Positions 16,524-25,379 of a DNA stretch of 52,866 bases are shown here, in pieces. How positions within the stretch are numbered: position 1 is the stretch's first letter; every line of letters starts with the position of its first letter. Below the pieces are notes generated by a model. That model had not been told where the DNA came from. It worked only from the letters and a program-made list of their open reading frames with translations, and did no database searches. Origin of the DNA: Chelonobacter sp006228105 (GTDB lineage: Bacteria > Pseudomonadota > Gammaproteobacteria > Enterobacterales > Pasteurellaceae). The translations under genes were made by a program, and so were the position numbers. The stretch lies in the NCBI RefSeq assembly GCF_006228105.1, contig NZ_VDHH01000095.1. One strand, given 5' to 3'.

Positions 16524-18206
16524 ATGTCAGAACAATTTGTTATTGGTTTAGACTTTGGCAGTGATTCTGTGCGTTCGTTGTTAGTCAACTGTCAAAGTGG
16601 AGAGGAAGTTGCAACGTATGTCAGTAACTATCCTCGATGGAAGAAAGAACTTTATTGTGATTCGGACAATAACCAATTCCGCCATCATCCTTTAGATTAT
16701 ATTGAATCAATGACAGAAGCTATTTGTCAAATCACACAAAATATTGATGAAAAGATCCGGCAAAATATCGTTGGAATTGGGATTGACGCAACGGGCTCAA
16801 CTCCGGCACCAATCGATGCGGAAGGAAACATTTTGGCATTAAATGAGTCGTTTAAAGATAACCCAAACGCAATGTTTATTTTATGGAAAGATCATACTGC
16901 CACCAAAGAAGCAGAATATATTACCGAGCTGTGCCATAGTGGAAAATATCCCGATTATACTAAATATATCGGCGGCACTTACTCTGCTGAATGGTTCTGG
17001 GCAAAAATTACCCATATACAATCTACTGATGAAGCAGTAAGACAACATGCCGTGAATTGGGTTGAATTATGCGATTGGGTGCCCGCACTTTTATCCGGTA
17101 CTACTCATCCAGGCTTACTAAAAAGAGGACGTTGCACTGCCGGACATAAAAGCTTGTGGCATCCAGACTGGAACGGTTTACCCTCAAAAGCATTTTTAAC
17201 CGCACTTCATCCATCAATCACAGAAAATTTACAAACTCCACTATTTACTGAAACCCAAACCGCTGACGTGGCTGTCGGAACTATTACTTCCGAATGGGCG
17301 AAAAAGTTAAACTTACCTAGAAATGTGATTATTTCTGGTGGCGCATTGGATTGCCATATGGGTACTGTCGGCGCTGGAGCTTCTAAAAATACCTTAGTTA
17401 AAGTTATTGGTACATCAACCTGTGATGTGCTAATCACAGACTATGAAACGGTAAATAAACGCTCTATTGAGGGAATATGCGGACAAGTTGATGGTAGCGT
17501 GATTCCAAATGCCATAGGATTAGAAGCGGGACAATCAGCTTTTGGCGATATTTATGCTTGGTTTGCAAGGGTACTAAGCTGGCCTTTAGAACATTTAAAA
17601 CAGCAACAACCACAGTTACAATCAGAAATTGAGGATTTCAGGCAAAAATTATTAGTCACCCTTGCAGAGGAGTGGGATAAAAATCCTCGATTGGAACATT
17701 TACCGTTAACACTCGACTGGTTTAACGGCAGAAGGACGCCGTTTGCCAATCAAAAATTAAAAGGCGTTATTTCCGGCATCAGCTTAGGAACCGATGCCAG
17801 TTCAATTTTCGGCTCATTGATTGTTGCGACAGCCTGCGGTTCCAGAATGATTATGGAATGCCTCAGTTCACAGCAAGTACCGGTAGAAAAAATTATTGCA
17901 TTGGGCGGAATCGCAAGAAAATCATCGGTCGTGATGCAAACTTGTGCCGATGTAATGGAAAAACCTATTCAAATTGTAAAATCCGATCAATGTTGTGCAT
18001 TAGGTGCCGCTATTTTTGCGGCGGTTGCAGCAGAGGTTTTCGCCACAGTTGAATTAGCACAAGGGGCTATGGCAAGCAAAATGGAAAAAACCTATTATCC
18101 TAATGAAAACAGAAGTCAGCAGTATAATGCACTATACCAACAGTATAGAGAATGGGCAGAAGCCGCAGAGCCATTATATAACAAATTTTTTCCTAATCAT
18201 TTCTGA
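16524..18206 (+). CDS. araB: L-ribulokinase
   Basis: A 560-residue FGGY-family kinase closely similar to E. coli AraB over its full length (GLDFGSDSVRSL, NNQFRHHPLDYIESM, GRCTAGHKSLWH, GTSTCDVL, GLEAGQSAFGDIYAWF, ALGGIARKSS). It phosphorylates L-ribulose to L-ribulose 5-phosphate. It is last in the ara importer operon, 18 bases after permease 2 with GAGGGG as ribosome site, and is followed by a terminator. The usual partners, L-arabinose isomerase (araA) and ribulose-phosphate 4-epimerase (araD), are absent from this window and must be elsewhere if the pathway works. Confidence 0.95.
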   Translation: MSEQFVIGLDFGSDSVRSLLVNCQSGEEVATYVSNYPRWKKELYCDSDNNQFRHHPLDYIESMTEAICQITQNIDEKIRQNIVGIGIDATGSTPAPIDAEGNILALNESFKDNPNAMFILWKDHTATKEAEYITELCHSGKYPDYTKYIGGTYSAEWFWAKITHIQSTDEAVRQHAVNWVELCDWVPALLSGTTHPGLLKRGRCTAGHKSLWHPDWNGLPSKAFLTALHPSITENLQTPLFTETQTADVAVGTITSEWAKKLNLPRNVIISGGALDCHMGTVGAGASKNTLVKVIGTSTCDVLITDYETVNKRSIEGICGQVDGSVIPNAIGLEAGQSAFGDIYAWFARVLSWPLEHLKQQQPQLQSEIEDFRQKLLVTLAEEWDKNPRLEHLPLTLDWFNGRRTPFANQKLKGVISGISLGTDASSIFGSLIVATACGSRMIMECLSSQQVPVEKIIALGGIARKSSVVMQTCADVMEKPIQIVKSDQCCALGAAIFAAVAAEVFATVELAQGAMASKMEKTYYPNENRSQQYNALYQQYREWAEAAEPLYNKFFPNHF

Positions 18207-18231
18207 CTACTTATAGGACGGTATCAAGCTT

Positions 18232-18270
18232 AGAAAAGGATAGTCTAAATGACATATCCTTTTCTTTCAT
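18232..18270 (+). terminator. Terminator of the ara operon
   Basis: A perfect 11-base stem (AGAAAAGGATA / TATCCTTTTCT) with a 12-base loop, 25 bases after the araB stop, followed by TTC. It separates the ara operon from fucR. Confidence 0.75.
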
Positions 18271-18306
18271 TTAGACAAAAACATACCAATCCCCCTCAAT
18301 TCCCCC

Positions 18307-18312
18307 TATAAT
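18307..18312 (+). promoter_or_regulatory. Candidate -10 box of fucR
   Basis: A consensus TATAAT lies 43 bases before the fucR start. No good -35 is seen (TACCAA at 17 bases), so the promoter would be weak or activator-dependent. Confidence 0.4.
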
Positions 18313-18355
18313 CAAACATGCCCGATTTGACCGTTTTGACAATGAGAAATTCATC

Positions 18356-19108
18356 ATGAAAGAGAGAGAACGCTTTATTCTGGAACAGATTAACAAGCTG
18401 GGGAAAGTCGATGTGAATATCTTGGCACTGGATTTGGCGGTGTCGCTGGAAACCATTCGGCGCGATTTGACCAAGCTGGATCGCAAAGGGTTGTTGCACC
18501 GCACTCATGGCGGTGCGGTCGGGTTGAAAGCCAAAGATGTGGGGCATTCGTTTCAAGCTCGGCAAAAAAACAATTCGGATGCCAAACGTCTGATTGCTGA
18601 AAGTGCGGTCGAGTATGTGTTCGAGGGAGCGGTAATTGGCTTAGACGCCAGCACCACCAGTTGGTTTTTCGCACAGGCAATGCCCGATATACCGTGCACC
18701 GTGGTGACTAACGCCATGCATAATATCAATGCGTTATCTGGCAAATCCAACATCAAAACCATTGCTACCGGCGGCGTTTACTCTGCGAAATACGATGCGT
18801 TTTACGGGCCGTTATCGGAACAATTATTGCAGCGTTTGCACATCGACATCGGGATTTTTTCTTGTATCGGTGTCGATGAAGGCGGTTCGGTATGGGAATC
18901 AAATGAGTTAAATGCCTCAATCAAACGTAAAATTATGGCAGCGTCCGAACAAAAATTTTTGCTGGTTGATAACAGTAAACTGGGGCGTAAGAGCCTAATG
19001 AAGATTTGCGATCTGTCGCAAATCGATATTTTGTTTTGCGATCAACTGCCGAATGGTGAATTGAAACGTTATTGCGATCAGCAAAATTTATTAATCATCA
19101 CCACTTAA
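18356..19108 (+). CDS. fucR: DeoR-family regulator of the fucose operon
   Basis: A 250-residue DeoR-family regulator. The N-terminal helix-turn-helix (VDVNILALDLAVSLETIRRDL, followed by the conserved RTHGGAV) is at about residues 18-55. The C-terminal sugar-phosphate isomerase-like domain includes GLDASTTSWFF. It lies just upstream of and in the same direction as fucI, matching the Haemophilus fucR-fucI arrangement, so it probably responds to fuculose 1-phosphate or a related sugar phosphate. An uptake signal sequence is inside the gene. Confidence 0.87.
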   Translation: MKERERFILEQINKLGKVDVNILALDLAVSLETIRRDLTKLDRKGLLHRTHGGAVGLKAKDVGHSFQARQKNNSDAKRLIAESAVEYVFEGAVIGLDASTTSWFFAQAMPDIPCTVVTNAMHNINALSGKSNIKTIATGGVYSAKYDAFYGPLSEQLLQRLHIDIGIFSCIGVDEGGSVWESNELNASIKRKIMAASEQKFLLVDNSKLGRKSLMKICDLSQIDILFCDQLPNGELKRYCDQQNLLIITT

Positions 19109-19120
19109 AAAATGCCCGAT

Positions 19121-19157
19121 TTGCCCGAATTTATTTTAATTAAAATTGTTCGGGCAA
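19121..19157 (+). terminator. Inverted repeat after fucR
   Basis: A nine-base stem (TTGCCCGAA / TTCGGGCAA) with a 19-base AT-rich loop follows the fucR stop by 12 bases. There is no immediate T-tract, so termination strength is uncertain. An uptake signal (ACCGCACTT) and a T-rich stretch follow it. Confidence 0.45.
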
Positions 19158-19194
19158 TCAAAACCGCACTTTTCTCTCTTTTTTATGCTGTTTT

Positions 19195-19210
19195 CGTGAT
19201 TGAGCTCACA
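19195..19210 (+). promoter_or_regulatory. CRP site of the fuc operon
   Basis: CGTGA-N6-TCACA matches 9 of 10 core positions of the CRP consensus. It lies 126 bases before the fucI start codon. A 12-base palindrome TTGTTTAAACAA follows at 19221-19232 and is a candidate FucR operator. Confidence 0.72.
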
Positions 19211-19220
19211 ACAATGCACC

Positions 19221-19232
19221 TTGTTTAAACAA
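19221..19232. promoter_or_regulatory. Palindrome in the fucI promoter region, candidate FucR operator
   Basis: TTGTTTAAACAA is a perfect 12-base palindrome between the CRP site and fucI. A looser inverted pair TTTTCAG / CTGAAA lies at about 19269-19297. Either could bind FucR. Confidence 0.35.
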
Positions 19233-19335
19233 AATCCTTTTCTCGATCAATCGCTAGCTCGAAGATAGTTTTCAGAAAGCCATTTTCAAACTGAAATTTA
19301 CTTCATTAGTGATGGATTAAAAGAGGAACAATACA

Positions 19336-21102
19336 ATGAGCATAGCAAAATCCCAACCGATCAGAATTGGTATTCGCCCGACAATTGACGGACGTCGTTT
19401 AGGCGTGCGTGAGTCACTGGAAGATCAAACCATGGCAATGGCGCAATCCGTTGCGAAATTATTAACGGCTGAAATTCGCCATCCGAATGGCGATTTTGTC
19501 GAATGTGTGATTGCTGACAGTTGCATTGGCGGTGTTGCTGAAGCGGCTGCCTGTACGGAAAAATTCAAGCTGAATAATGTCGGCGTGGTGCTCACGGTGA
19601 CACCTTGCTGGTGCTACGGTTCGGAAACCATTGATATGGATCCGCATATGCCAAAAGCGATTTGGGGCTTTAACGGCACTGAACGTCCGGGTGCGGTCTA
19701 TCTGGCTGCCGCATTGGCTGGTCATTCGCAATTGGGTCTGCCAGCATTTTCAATTTATGGCACCGAAGTGCAGGAATCCAGTGATACCTCTATTCCGCCG
19801 GATGTACAAGAAAAACTGTTGCGCTTTGCCCGTGCCGGTTTAACTGTTGCCAATATCCGTGGCAAATCTTATCTTTCAATTGGTTCGGTTTCCATGGGCA
19901 TTGCCGGTTCAATCGTCAATCAAACCTTCTTCCAAGAATATTTGGGTATGCGTAACGAATATGTTGATATGACCGAGATTAAACGTCGCTTAGATCGCTA
20001 TATTTATGATCAAGCGGAAGTCGATCTGGCGCTGACTTGGGTGAAAGAATATTGCAAGGAAGGCATCGATGTGAATGCACCGGAAAACCAAAAAACGGCG
20101 GAGCAACGTGCTGAGCTTTGGGAAAATGTAGTGAAAATGGCGATTATCACCCGTGATCTGATGGTAGGTAATCCAAAATTGGCTGAGCTGAATTACGGGG
20201 AAGAGGCGTTGGGACACAATGCGATTGCGGCCGGTTTCCAAGGGCAACGCCAATGGACCGATCACCTGCCGAACGGCGATTTTATGGAAGCCATTCTCAA
20301 TTCTACCTACGATTGGAGCGGCGTGCGCCCACCCTATATTTTGGCAACGGAAAATGACTCACTCAATGCCGTTTGTATGTTGTTTGGCAATCAATTGACC
20401 GGACAGGCGCAGGTATTTGCCGATGTGCGGACATATTGGAGCGAAGATGCGGTGGAACGTGTCACCGGTTTCCGTCCGGAGAGCGGTTTTATCCACTTGA
20501 TCAATTCCGGCTCCGCGGCGTTGGACGGCACCGGACAGCATCAAGATCAAAACGGTCAACCGGTGATTAAACCGGTGTGGCAAGTCACCGAAGCTGACGG
20601 CAAACGTTGTCTGGAAAACACCCGTTGGTGTCCGGCAGTACATGAATATTTCCGTGGCGGCGGTTACTCTTCACAATATTTAACTCGTGGCGGCATGCCG
20701 TTCACCATGACCCGTATCAATATTATCAAAGGAATCGGACCGGTATTGCAAATCGCTGAAGGCTGGTCGATTGATCTGCCGCCGGAAGTACACGATATTC
20801 TGAACAAACGCACCAACGAAACCTGGCCAACCACCTGGTTTGTGCCGCGCCTGACCGGCAAAGGCGCATTCAGCGATGTGTATTCGGTGATGGCAAATTG
20901 GGGCGCCAACCACTGTGTGGCTACCTTTGGTCATGTCGGCGCCGACTTTATCACCTTGGCTTCTATGCTGCGGATTCCGGTGTGTATGCATAATGTGGAA
21001 GAGAAACATATTTTCCGCCCAAGCACTTGGAATGCCTTTGGTATGGATAAAGAAGGTCAAGATTACCGAGCTTGCGAGAATTTCGGACCACTCTATCGTT
21101 AA
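19336..21102 (+). CDS. fucI: L-fucose isomerase
   Basis: A 588-residue enzyme (E. coli FucI is 591) converting L-fucose to L-fuculose; the family also isomerises D-arabinose. The expected Mn-ligand residues are present: Glu339 in ATENDSLN, Asp363 in FADVRTYW and His526 in WGANH. It starts after AGAGGA and leads the fucI-fucK-fucU-fucA-ABC operon. Base composition is much richer in G and C than the ara block to its left (32 of 60 at 20521-20580). Confidence 0.97.
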   Translation: MSIAKSQPIRIGIRPTIDGRRLGVRESLEDQTMAMAQSVAKLLTAEIRHPNGDFVECVIADSCIGGVAEAAACTEKFKLNNVGVVLTVTPCWCYGSETIDMDPHMPKAIWGFNGTERPGAVYLAAALAGHSQLGLPAFSIYGTEVQESSDTSIPPDVQEKLLRFARAGLTVANIRGKSYLSIGSVSMGIAGSIVNQTFFQEYLGMRNEYVDMTEIKRRLDRYIYDQAEVDLALTWVKEYCKEGIDVNAPENQKTAEQRAELWENVVKMAIITRDLMVGNPKLAELNYGEEALGHNAIAAGFQGQRQWTDHLPNGDFMEAILNSTYDWSGVRPPYILATENDSLNAVCMLFGNQLTGQAQVFADVRTYWSEDAVERVTGFRPESGFIHLINSGSAALDGTGQHQDQNGQPVIKPVWQVTEADGKRCLENTRWCPAVHEYFRGGGYSSQYLTRGGMPFTMTRINIIKGIGPVLQIAEGWSIDLPPEVHDILNKRTNETWPTTWFVPRLTGKGAFSDVYSVMANWGANHCVATFGHVGADFITLASMLRIPVCMHNVEEKHIFRPSTWNAFGMDKEGQDYRACENFGPLYR

Positions 21103-21145
21103 AAGATTCACCAAATAGCATGCAATAAAACTATGCCATAACACA

Positions 21146-21189
21146 AAGTGCGGTCACAGTAGAAAACCTATTCTGCCCTGACCGCACTT
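21146..21189. repeat. Inverted pair of uptake signal sequences between fucI and fucK
   Basis: AAGTGCGGTCA at 21146-21156 and its exact complement TGACCGCACTT at 21179-21189 form an 11-base stem. In Pasteurellaceae such inverted uptake-signal pairs often form transcription terminators. Here no T-tract follows and the pair lies inside an operon, so a processing or attenuation role is more likely. Confidence 0.85.
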
Positions 21190-21200
21190 GGGGAAACTTT

Positions 21201-22688
21201 ATGCCTATTGTACTGATTTTCGACTGTGGTGCGACCAATACCCGCACGATTGCGCTAAATGAAAAAGGGCAGATTTTAGCCGCACACCACATCGCCAGCA
21301 ATACCAAAGTCGGCGCCGAGTCGACCGATTACCATATTTGGGATTTTGCTGAAATTTGCGATAAGTTATCTGAGTGTGCTCGCCATGTGGTGGTGCAACT
21401 AACCCATAAACATCATGATATTCAAGAGATTATCGGCATTTCCGTCACCACTTTTGGCGTGGACGGGGCGCCGTTTGACCGTGACGGCAAGCAGATTTAT
21501 CCGATCATTTCGTGGAAATGCCCACGCACCCTGCCAATTATGCAAAATATCAGTAACTATTTTGAGGTTGAAAAACTTTATACCTGCAACGGCATCGGTT
21601 TGTACAGCTTCAACACCCTGTTCAAACTGCTGTGGCTGAAAGAGAACCAAACGAAAATTTATCAACAAATGGACAAATTTGTGTTTATCTCCTCGATGTT
21701 GACCCACTGGTTAACCGGCGTTTTCAGCACCGACAAAACCATGGCCGGCACCTCTATGTTAACCAATTTACAAAGTGGCACTTGGGATCCCAGTATTTTG
21801 TCGGTATTGGATTTAACCGAGCACCATTTTCCGCCCATCGTCGAAGCCGGCACACCAATCGGTGAATTGCAAGCCGATGTCGCCCATCAAATGGGCTTGC
21901 CTGCCGGCATTCCGGTGATCTCCTGCGGCCATGATACCCAATTTGCGATTTTCGGTTCCGGCGCTAAGCCAAATCAGCCGGTGTTAAGCTCCGGTACTTG
22001 GGAAATTTTGATGGCACGCACTGCTAAAGTCGAACCGCACTTTGACTTAATTCATCACGGTTTAACCACCGAATTTGATGCCAAAACCGGCTACTACACT
22101 CCCGGTGTGCAATGGCTCGGTTCTGGTGTATTGGAATGGGTCGGCAAATTGTTCTACCGCGAGGTGTATGAGACGCCACATTACTACCCAACCATGATCA
22201 GCGACGCCGAAGCCGTGCCGCTAGGCGCAAACGGCGTAGAATGGCACGGCAATTTCAACAATGCCGAAACATTTGTTCAACACGGCAAAATCGCAGGGCT
22301 TTCATTGCATTCGCAGCGAGCCGAAATTTATCGTGCTGCCTTGGAATATATGGCCTATCAACTAAAACACGGCTTAGCCACATTGGAACAAGTCAGCCAC
22401 TTTCAGGCCGAACGTCTGATTTGCGTTGGCGGCGGCTCGAAAAACCGTTTGTGGAACCAGATCCGTGCCGATGTCTTGGGCATACCGATCGAAATTGTGG
22501 ATGTGGCTGAAGCCACGGTCTTAGGCGCAGCGATGTTCACCTTTGCCGGCGCACAATATTACCAAAATGCCGACGTTGCTCAACAGCAAATGCAGCTGCA
22601 GCGCAAGACGATTCAGCCCTCTGCCGACAGCCCAGCTTATCAACAATGGTTGGCCAACTACATTCAACACGGAGCAAACCCATGTTAA
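21201..22688 (+). CDS. fucK: L-fuculokinase
   Basis: A 495-residue FGGY-family kinase phosphorylating L-fuculose to L-fuculose 1-phosphate. Recognisable segments are IFDCGATNTRTIA at the start, GTSMLTNLQSG, ISCGHDTQFA, LSSGTWE and the adenosine-site region ICVGGGSKNRLWNQIRADVLG. Its order after fucI and before fucU matches the fucose operon of Haemophilus. The last 7 bases overlap fucU, indicating coupled translation. GGGGAA precedes the ATG. Confidence 0.95.
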   Translation: MPIVLIFDCGATNTRTIALNEKGQILAAHHIASNTKVGAESTDYHIWDFAEICDKLSECARHVVVQLTHKHHDIQEIIGISVTTFGVDGAPFDRDGKQIYPIISWKCPRTLPIMQNISNYFEVEKLYTCNGIGLYSFNTLFKLLWLKENQTKIYQQMDKFVFISSMLTHWLTGVFSTDKTMAGTSMLTNLQSGTWDPSILSVLDLTEHHFPPIVEAGTPIGELQADVAHQMGLPAGIPVISCGHDTQFAIFGSGAKPNQPVLSSGTWEILMARTAKVEPHFDLIHHGLTTEFDAKTGYYTPGVQWLGSGVLEWVGKLFYREVYETPHYYPTMISDAEAVPLGANGVEWHGNFNNAETFVQHGKIAGLSLHSQRAEIYRAALEYMAYQLKHGLATLEQVSHFQAERLICVGGGSKNRLWNQIRADVLGIPIEIVDVAEATVLGAAMFTFAGAQYYQNADVAQQQMQLQRKTIQPSADSPAYQQWLANYIQHGANPC

Positions 22689-23119
22689 AAGGAATTCATC
22701 CGGCAATTTCGCCGACACTGTTAAAAATTTTAGCTGAAATGGGGCACGGCGATGAAATCGTGTTTGCCGATGCCCATTTTCCGGCGCACCAACTGCACTC
22801 ACAAGTGGTACGCGCCGACGGTATCAAGATTGACGTACTGCTAAGTGCGATTACGCCACTATTCGAATTAGATCAATACGTTGCCAGCCCATTGATTATG
22901 ATGGCTGCCGTCGAAGGCGACAGTCTCGACCCCACGGTTGCTGCCCGCTATTTAGCCGCAATTCAACCCAATATCACACCATTGCCCAGCATTGAACAGA
23001 TTGATCGTTTTGCCTTTTACCAACGTGCGCAACAAGCCTATGCGGTTGTCGTCAGCGGTGAATTGGCAAAATACGGCAATATTATTTTGAAAAAAGGGGT
23101 TACGCCAGTCGTAGCCTAA
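22682..23119 (+). CDS. fucU: L-fucose mutarotase
   Basis: A 145-residue RbsD/FucU-family protein that interconverts the alpha and beta anomers of L-fucose. It starts MLKGIHPAISPTLLKILAEMGHGDE, with His and Asp residues in GHGDEIVFADAHFPA typical of the family active site. The ATG at 22682 overlaps the fucK stop; a longer reading from 22646 only adds fucK-frame-shadow sequence and is rejected. Confidence 0.94.
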   Translation: MLKGIHPAISPTLLKILAEMGHGDEIVFADAHFPAHQLHSQVVRADGIKIDVLLSAITPLFELDQYVASPLIMMAAVEGDSLDPTVAARYLAAIQPNITPLPSIEQIDRFAFYQRAQQAYAVVVSGELAKYGNIILKKGVTPVVA

Positions 23120-23141
23120 ACATTGTTTAAAGGACAGCAAC

Positions 23142-23789
23142 ATGAACAGACAAGCACTTTCCCGAGAAATTATTGATACCTGCCTGGAAATGACCCACTT
23201 AGGGTTAAACCAAGGCACAGCCGGCAATGTCAGCGCACGTTATAACGGCGGCATGCTGATCACACCCAGCGGCATGCCTTATGAGCAGATGAATGAAGAC
23301 TGCATCGTGTTTGTTGATGGTGACGGTCACTATGAAGCCGGCAAATTGCCGTCCAGCGAATGGCGTTTTCACCATGCGGTGTATCAAGCCCGCCCAGATT
23401 TAGATGCTGTAGTACATAACCATGCGATCCACTGCTCAGCGGTCTCGATTTTGGGCAAAGCAATTCCGGCGATTCACTACATGGTCGCCGTCGGCGGCAC
23501 CGACCATATTCCGTGCGTCCCCTATGCCACTTTCGGCACCTCAAAACTGGCGGAATATGTACAGCAAGGCATTCAGCAGAGCAAAGCGATTTTATTACAG
23601 CACCATGGCTTGATCGCTGCCGAAAAAAATCTGCGAAAAGCACTATGGCTGGCGCATGAAGTGGAAGTGTTGGCAACCTGGTACATTCAGCTATTGGCCA
23701 TCACCGACGATGTGCCGGTGCTATCGCCGCAAGAGATCCAAGTGGTTCTGGGCAAATTCAGCACCTATGGTTTAAGAATCGAGGATTAA
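23142..23789 (+). CDS. fucA: L-fuculose-1-phosphate aldolase
   Basis: A 215-residue class II aldolase splitting L-fuculose 1-phosphate into dihydroxyacetone phosphate and L-lactaldehyde. The catalytic Glu73 and the zinc ligands His92, His94 and His155 are at the same numbers as in E. coli FucA. The related AraD epimerase shares the fold, but neighbours and residue positions favour the aldolase. No lactaldehyde reductase (fucO) or dehydrogenase is in the operon, so lactaldehyde must be handled by a distant enzyme. Confidence 0.95.
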   Translation: MNRQALSREIIDTCLEMTHLGLNQGTAGNVSARYNGGMLITPSGMPYEQMNEDCIVFVDGDGHYEAGKLPSSEWRFHHAVYQARPDLDAVVHNHAIHCSAVSILGKAIPAIHYMVAVGGTDHIPCVPYATFGTSKLAEYVQQGIQQSKAILLQHHGLIAAEKNLRKALWLAHEVEVLATWYIQLLAITDDVPVLSPQEIQVVLGKFSTYGLRIED

Positions 23790-23812
23790 TAACTTGTTAG
23801 CAGGAGTGTGAC

Positions 23813-25363
23813 ATGGCGACTCAATCTCAAGCAGTGCCGCTGCTTTCCATGACCAATATCAGTAAATCATTTGGCACGGTGCATGCCTTAAAAGACGTAC
23901 ATTTAGAGCTGCGCAAAGGCGAAGTACACGCCTTGATGGGTGAAAATGGTGCCGGCAAATCGACCTTGATGAAATGCCTGATCGGGGTGTATCACCCCGA
24001 AGTCGGCGATATTGTGTATAAAGGCGAAAAAGTGCGGTATTCCTCGGTGTTAGAAGCGCAAAAAAACGGTATCAGCATGATCTTTCAAGAGCTGAATCTG
24101 ATACCGCACTTGACCGTTGCCGAAAATATCTTCTTTGCGCGAGAACCGCTGAAACACGGTTTAATTGATCAACGCAAAATGAATGTGGATGCAGCGCAGC
24201 TGCTGTCGATGTTTGACATTGATGTCGCCCCGACCGATATCGTCCACACGCTATCGGTTGCCAAGCAGCAAATGGTGGAAATCGCCAAAGCACTCTCCTT
24301 TGATGTGGAAGTGTTGATCATGGACGAGCCAACCTCCGCCCTGACTGAAAAAGAGATCGACAAACTGTTTGAGCTAGTGCACCGCTTGAAAGCCAAAGGG
24401 GTTTGCATTGTCTATATTTCGCATCGCATGGAGGAACTAAAACGGATTTGCGACCATATTACGATTTTCCGTGACGGCACTTATGTCTCCAACCACCGTT
24501 TTAGCGATATCACGATGGATCAGATCATCACCAAAATGGTCGGACGCTCACTAGATAACCACTTTCCGCCCAAAACGGCGGTTGTCGAAGATGAGATTAT
24601 TTTGTCGGTGATGAATGCCGAACGTGTCGGGGTGTTCAAACCGCTGAATTTCGATTTGCGCCGTGGCGAGATTTTAGGGATCACCGGACTGGTCGGTGCC
24701 AAACGCACCGAACTGGCTCGCTCGATTTTCGGTGCCGATCCGCTGGATAAAGGTGAGATTTATGTGCACCACAAAAAAGTCTCGATCAAAAATCCATCAG
24801 ATTCAATTAAAGCTGGCATCGCTTACCTGTCCGAAGACCGTAAGTTAAACGGGGTTGCAGTGCGAATGTGCATTCGTGAAAACATCACGATGGCATCGAT
24901 GGATAAAGTCAGCAGCAACTTGGGGATCATCTCCACCGATGCCGAAGTCAAAGCCTCGAAAACCTTCGTCGATAAAATGGAGATCAAAACCCCGACCGTC
25001 GAGCAGCTGGTCAACAACCTGAGTGGCGGCAATCAGCAAAAAGTGGTGATCGGTAAATGGCTGTTCCGTGATGCCACCGTGATGATTTTTGATGAGCCGA
25101 CCCGCGGCATCGACGTTGGTGCCAAATATGCCATTTATCAACTACTGGATGAGTTGGCAGCCAACGGAGTCGGCATTATTGTGATCTCCTCCGAATTGCC
25201 GGAAGTGCTTGGCGTATCAGACCGCATCATCATCATGCGTGAAGGACAGATGACTGGCATGTTGGAAACCAAATCGACCAATCAAGAAGAGATTATGCAA
25301 TACGCTACCGGCGTGAAAAATATGTTTGCAAGAGAATATGCAGCCTACAACTATGCTTCCTAA
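23813..25363 (+). CDS. Sugar ABC transporter ATPase, fucose operon
   Basis: A 516-residue duplicated CUT2 ATPase. Walker A GENGAGKST, LSVAKQQMVEI and VLIMDEPTSAL make up the first half; the second half has degenerate GLVGAKRT, intact LSGGNQQK and MIFDEPTRGID. It follows fucA by 23 bases with AGGAG before the ATG, so it is part of the fuc operon. Gene order here is ATPase, permease, binding protein, the reverse of the other three importers in the window. L-fucose import is inferred from context only. Confidence 0.9.
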   Translation: MATQSQAVPLLSMTNISKSFGTVHALKDVHLELRKGEVHALMGENGAGKSTLMKCLIGVYHPEVGDIVYKGEKVRYSSVLEAQKNGISMIFQELNLIPHLTVAENIFFAREPLKHGLIDQRKMNVDAAQLLSMFDIDVAPTDIVHTLSVAKQQMVEIAKALSFDVEVLIMDEPTSALTEKEIDKLFELVHRLKAKGVCIVYISHRMEELKRICDHITIFRDGTYVSNHRFSDITMDQIITKMVGRSLDNHFPPKTAVVEDEIILSVMNAERVGVFKPLNFDLRRGEILGITGLVGAKRTELARSIFGADPLDKGEIYVHHKKVSIKNPSDSIKAGIAYLSEDRKLNGVAVRMCIRENITMASMDKVSSNLGIISTDAEVKASKTFVDKMEIKTPTVEQLVNNLSGGNQQKVVIGKWLFRDATVMIFDEPTRGIDVGAKYAIYQLLDELAANGVGIIVISSELPEVLGVSDRIIIMREGQMTGMLETKSTNQEEIMQYATGVKNMFAREYAAYNYAS

Positions 25364-25379
25364 AACAAGAGGTAATGTG

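Noticed and set aside
18207..18355. Remnants of araD or araA after araB
   Set aside because: The gap is only 149 bases, contains a terminator and a promoter-like box, and shows no trace of either protein in any frame.
22646..23119. Longer fucU starting at 22646
   Set aside because: The first 12 codons are inside fucK in another frame; the ATG at 22682 gives the normal FucU start.
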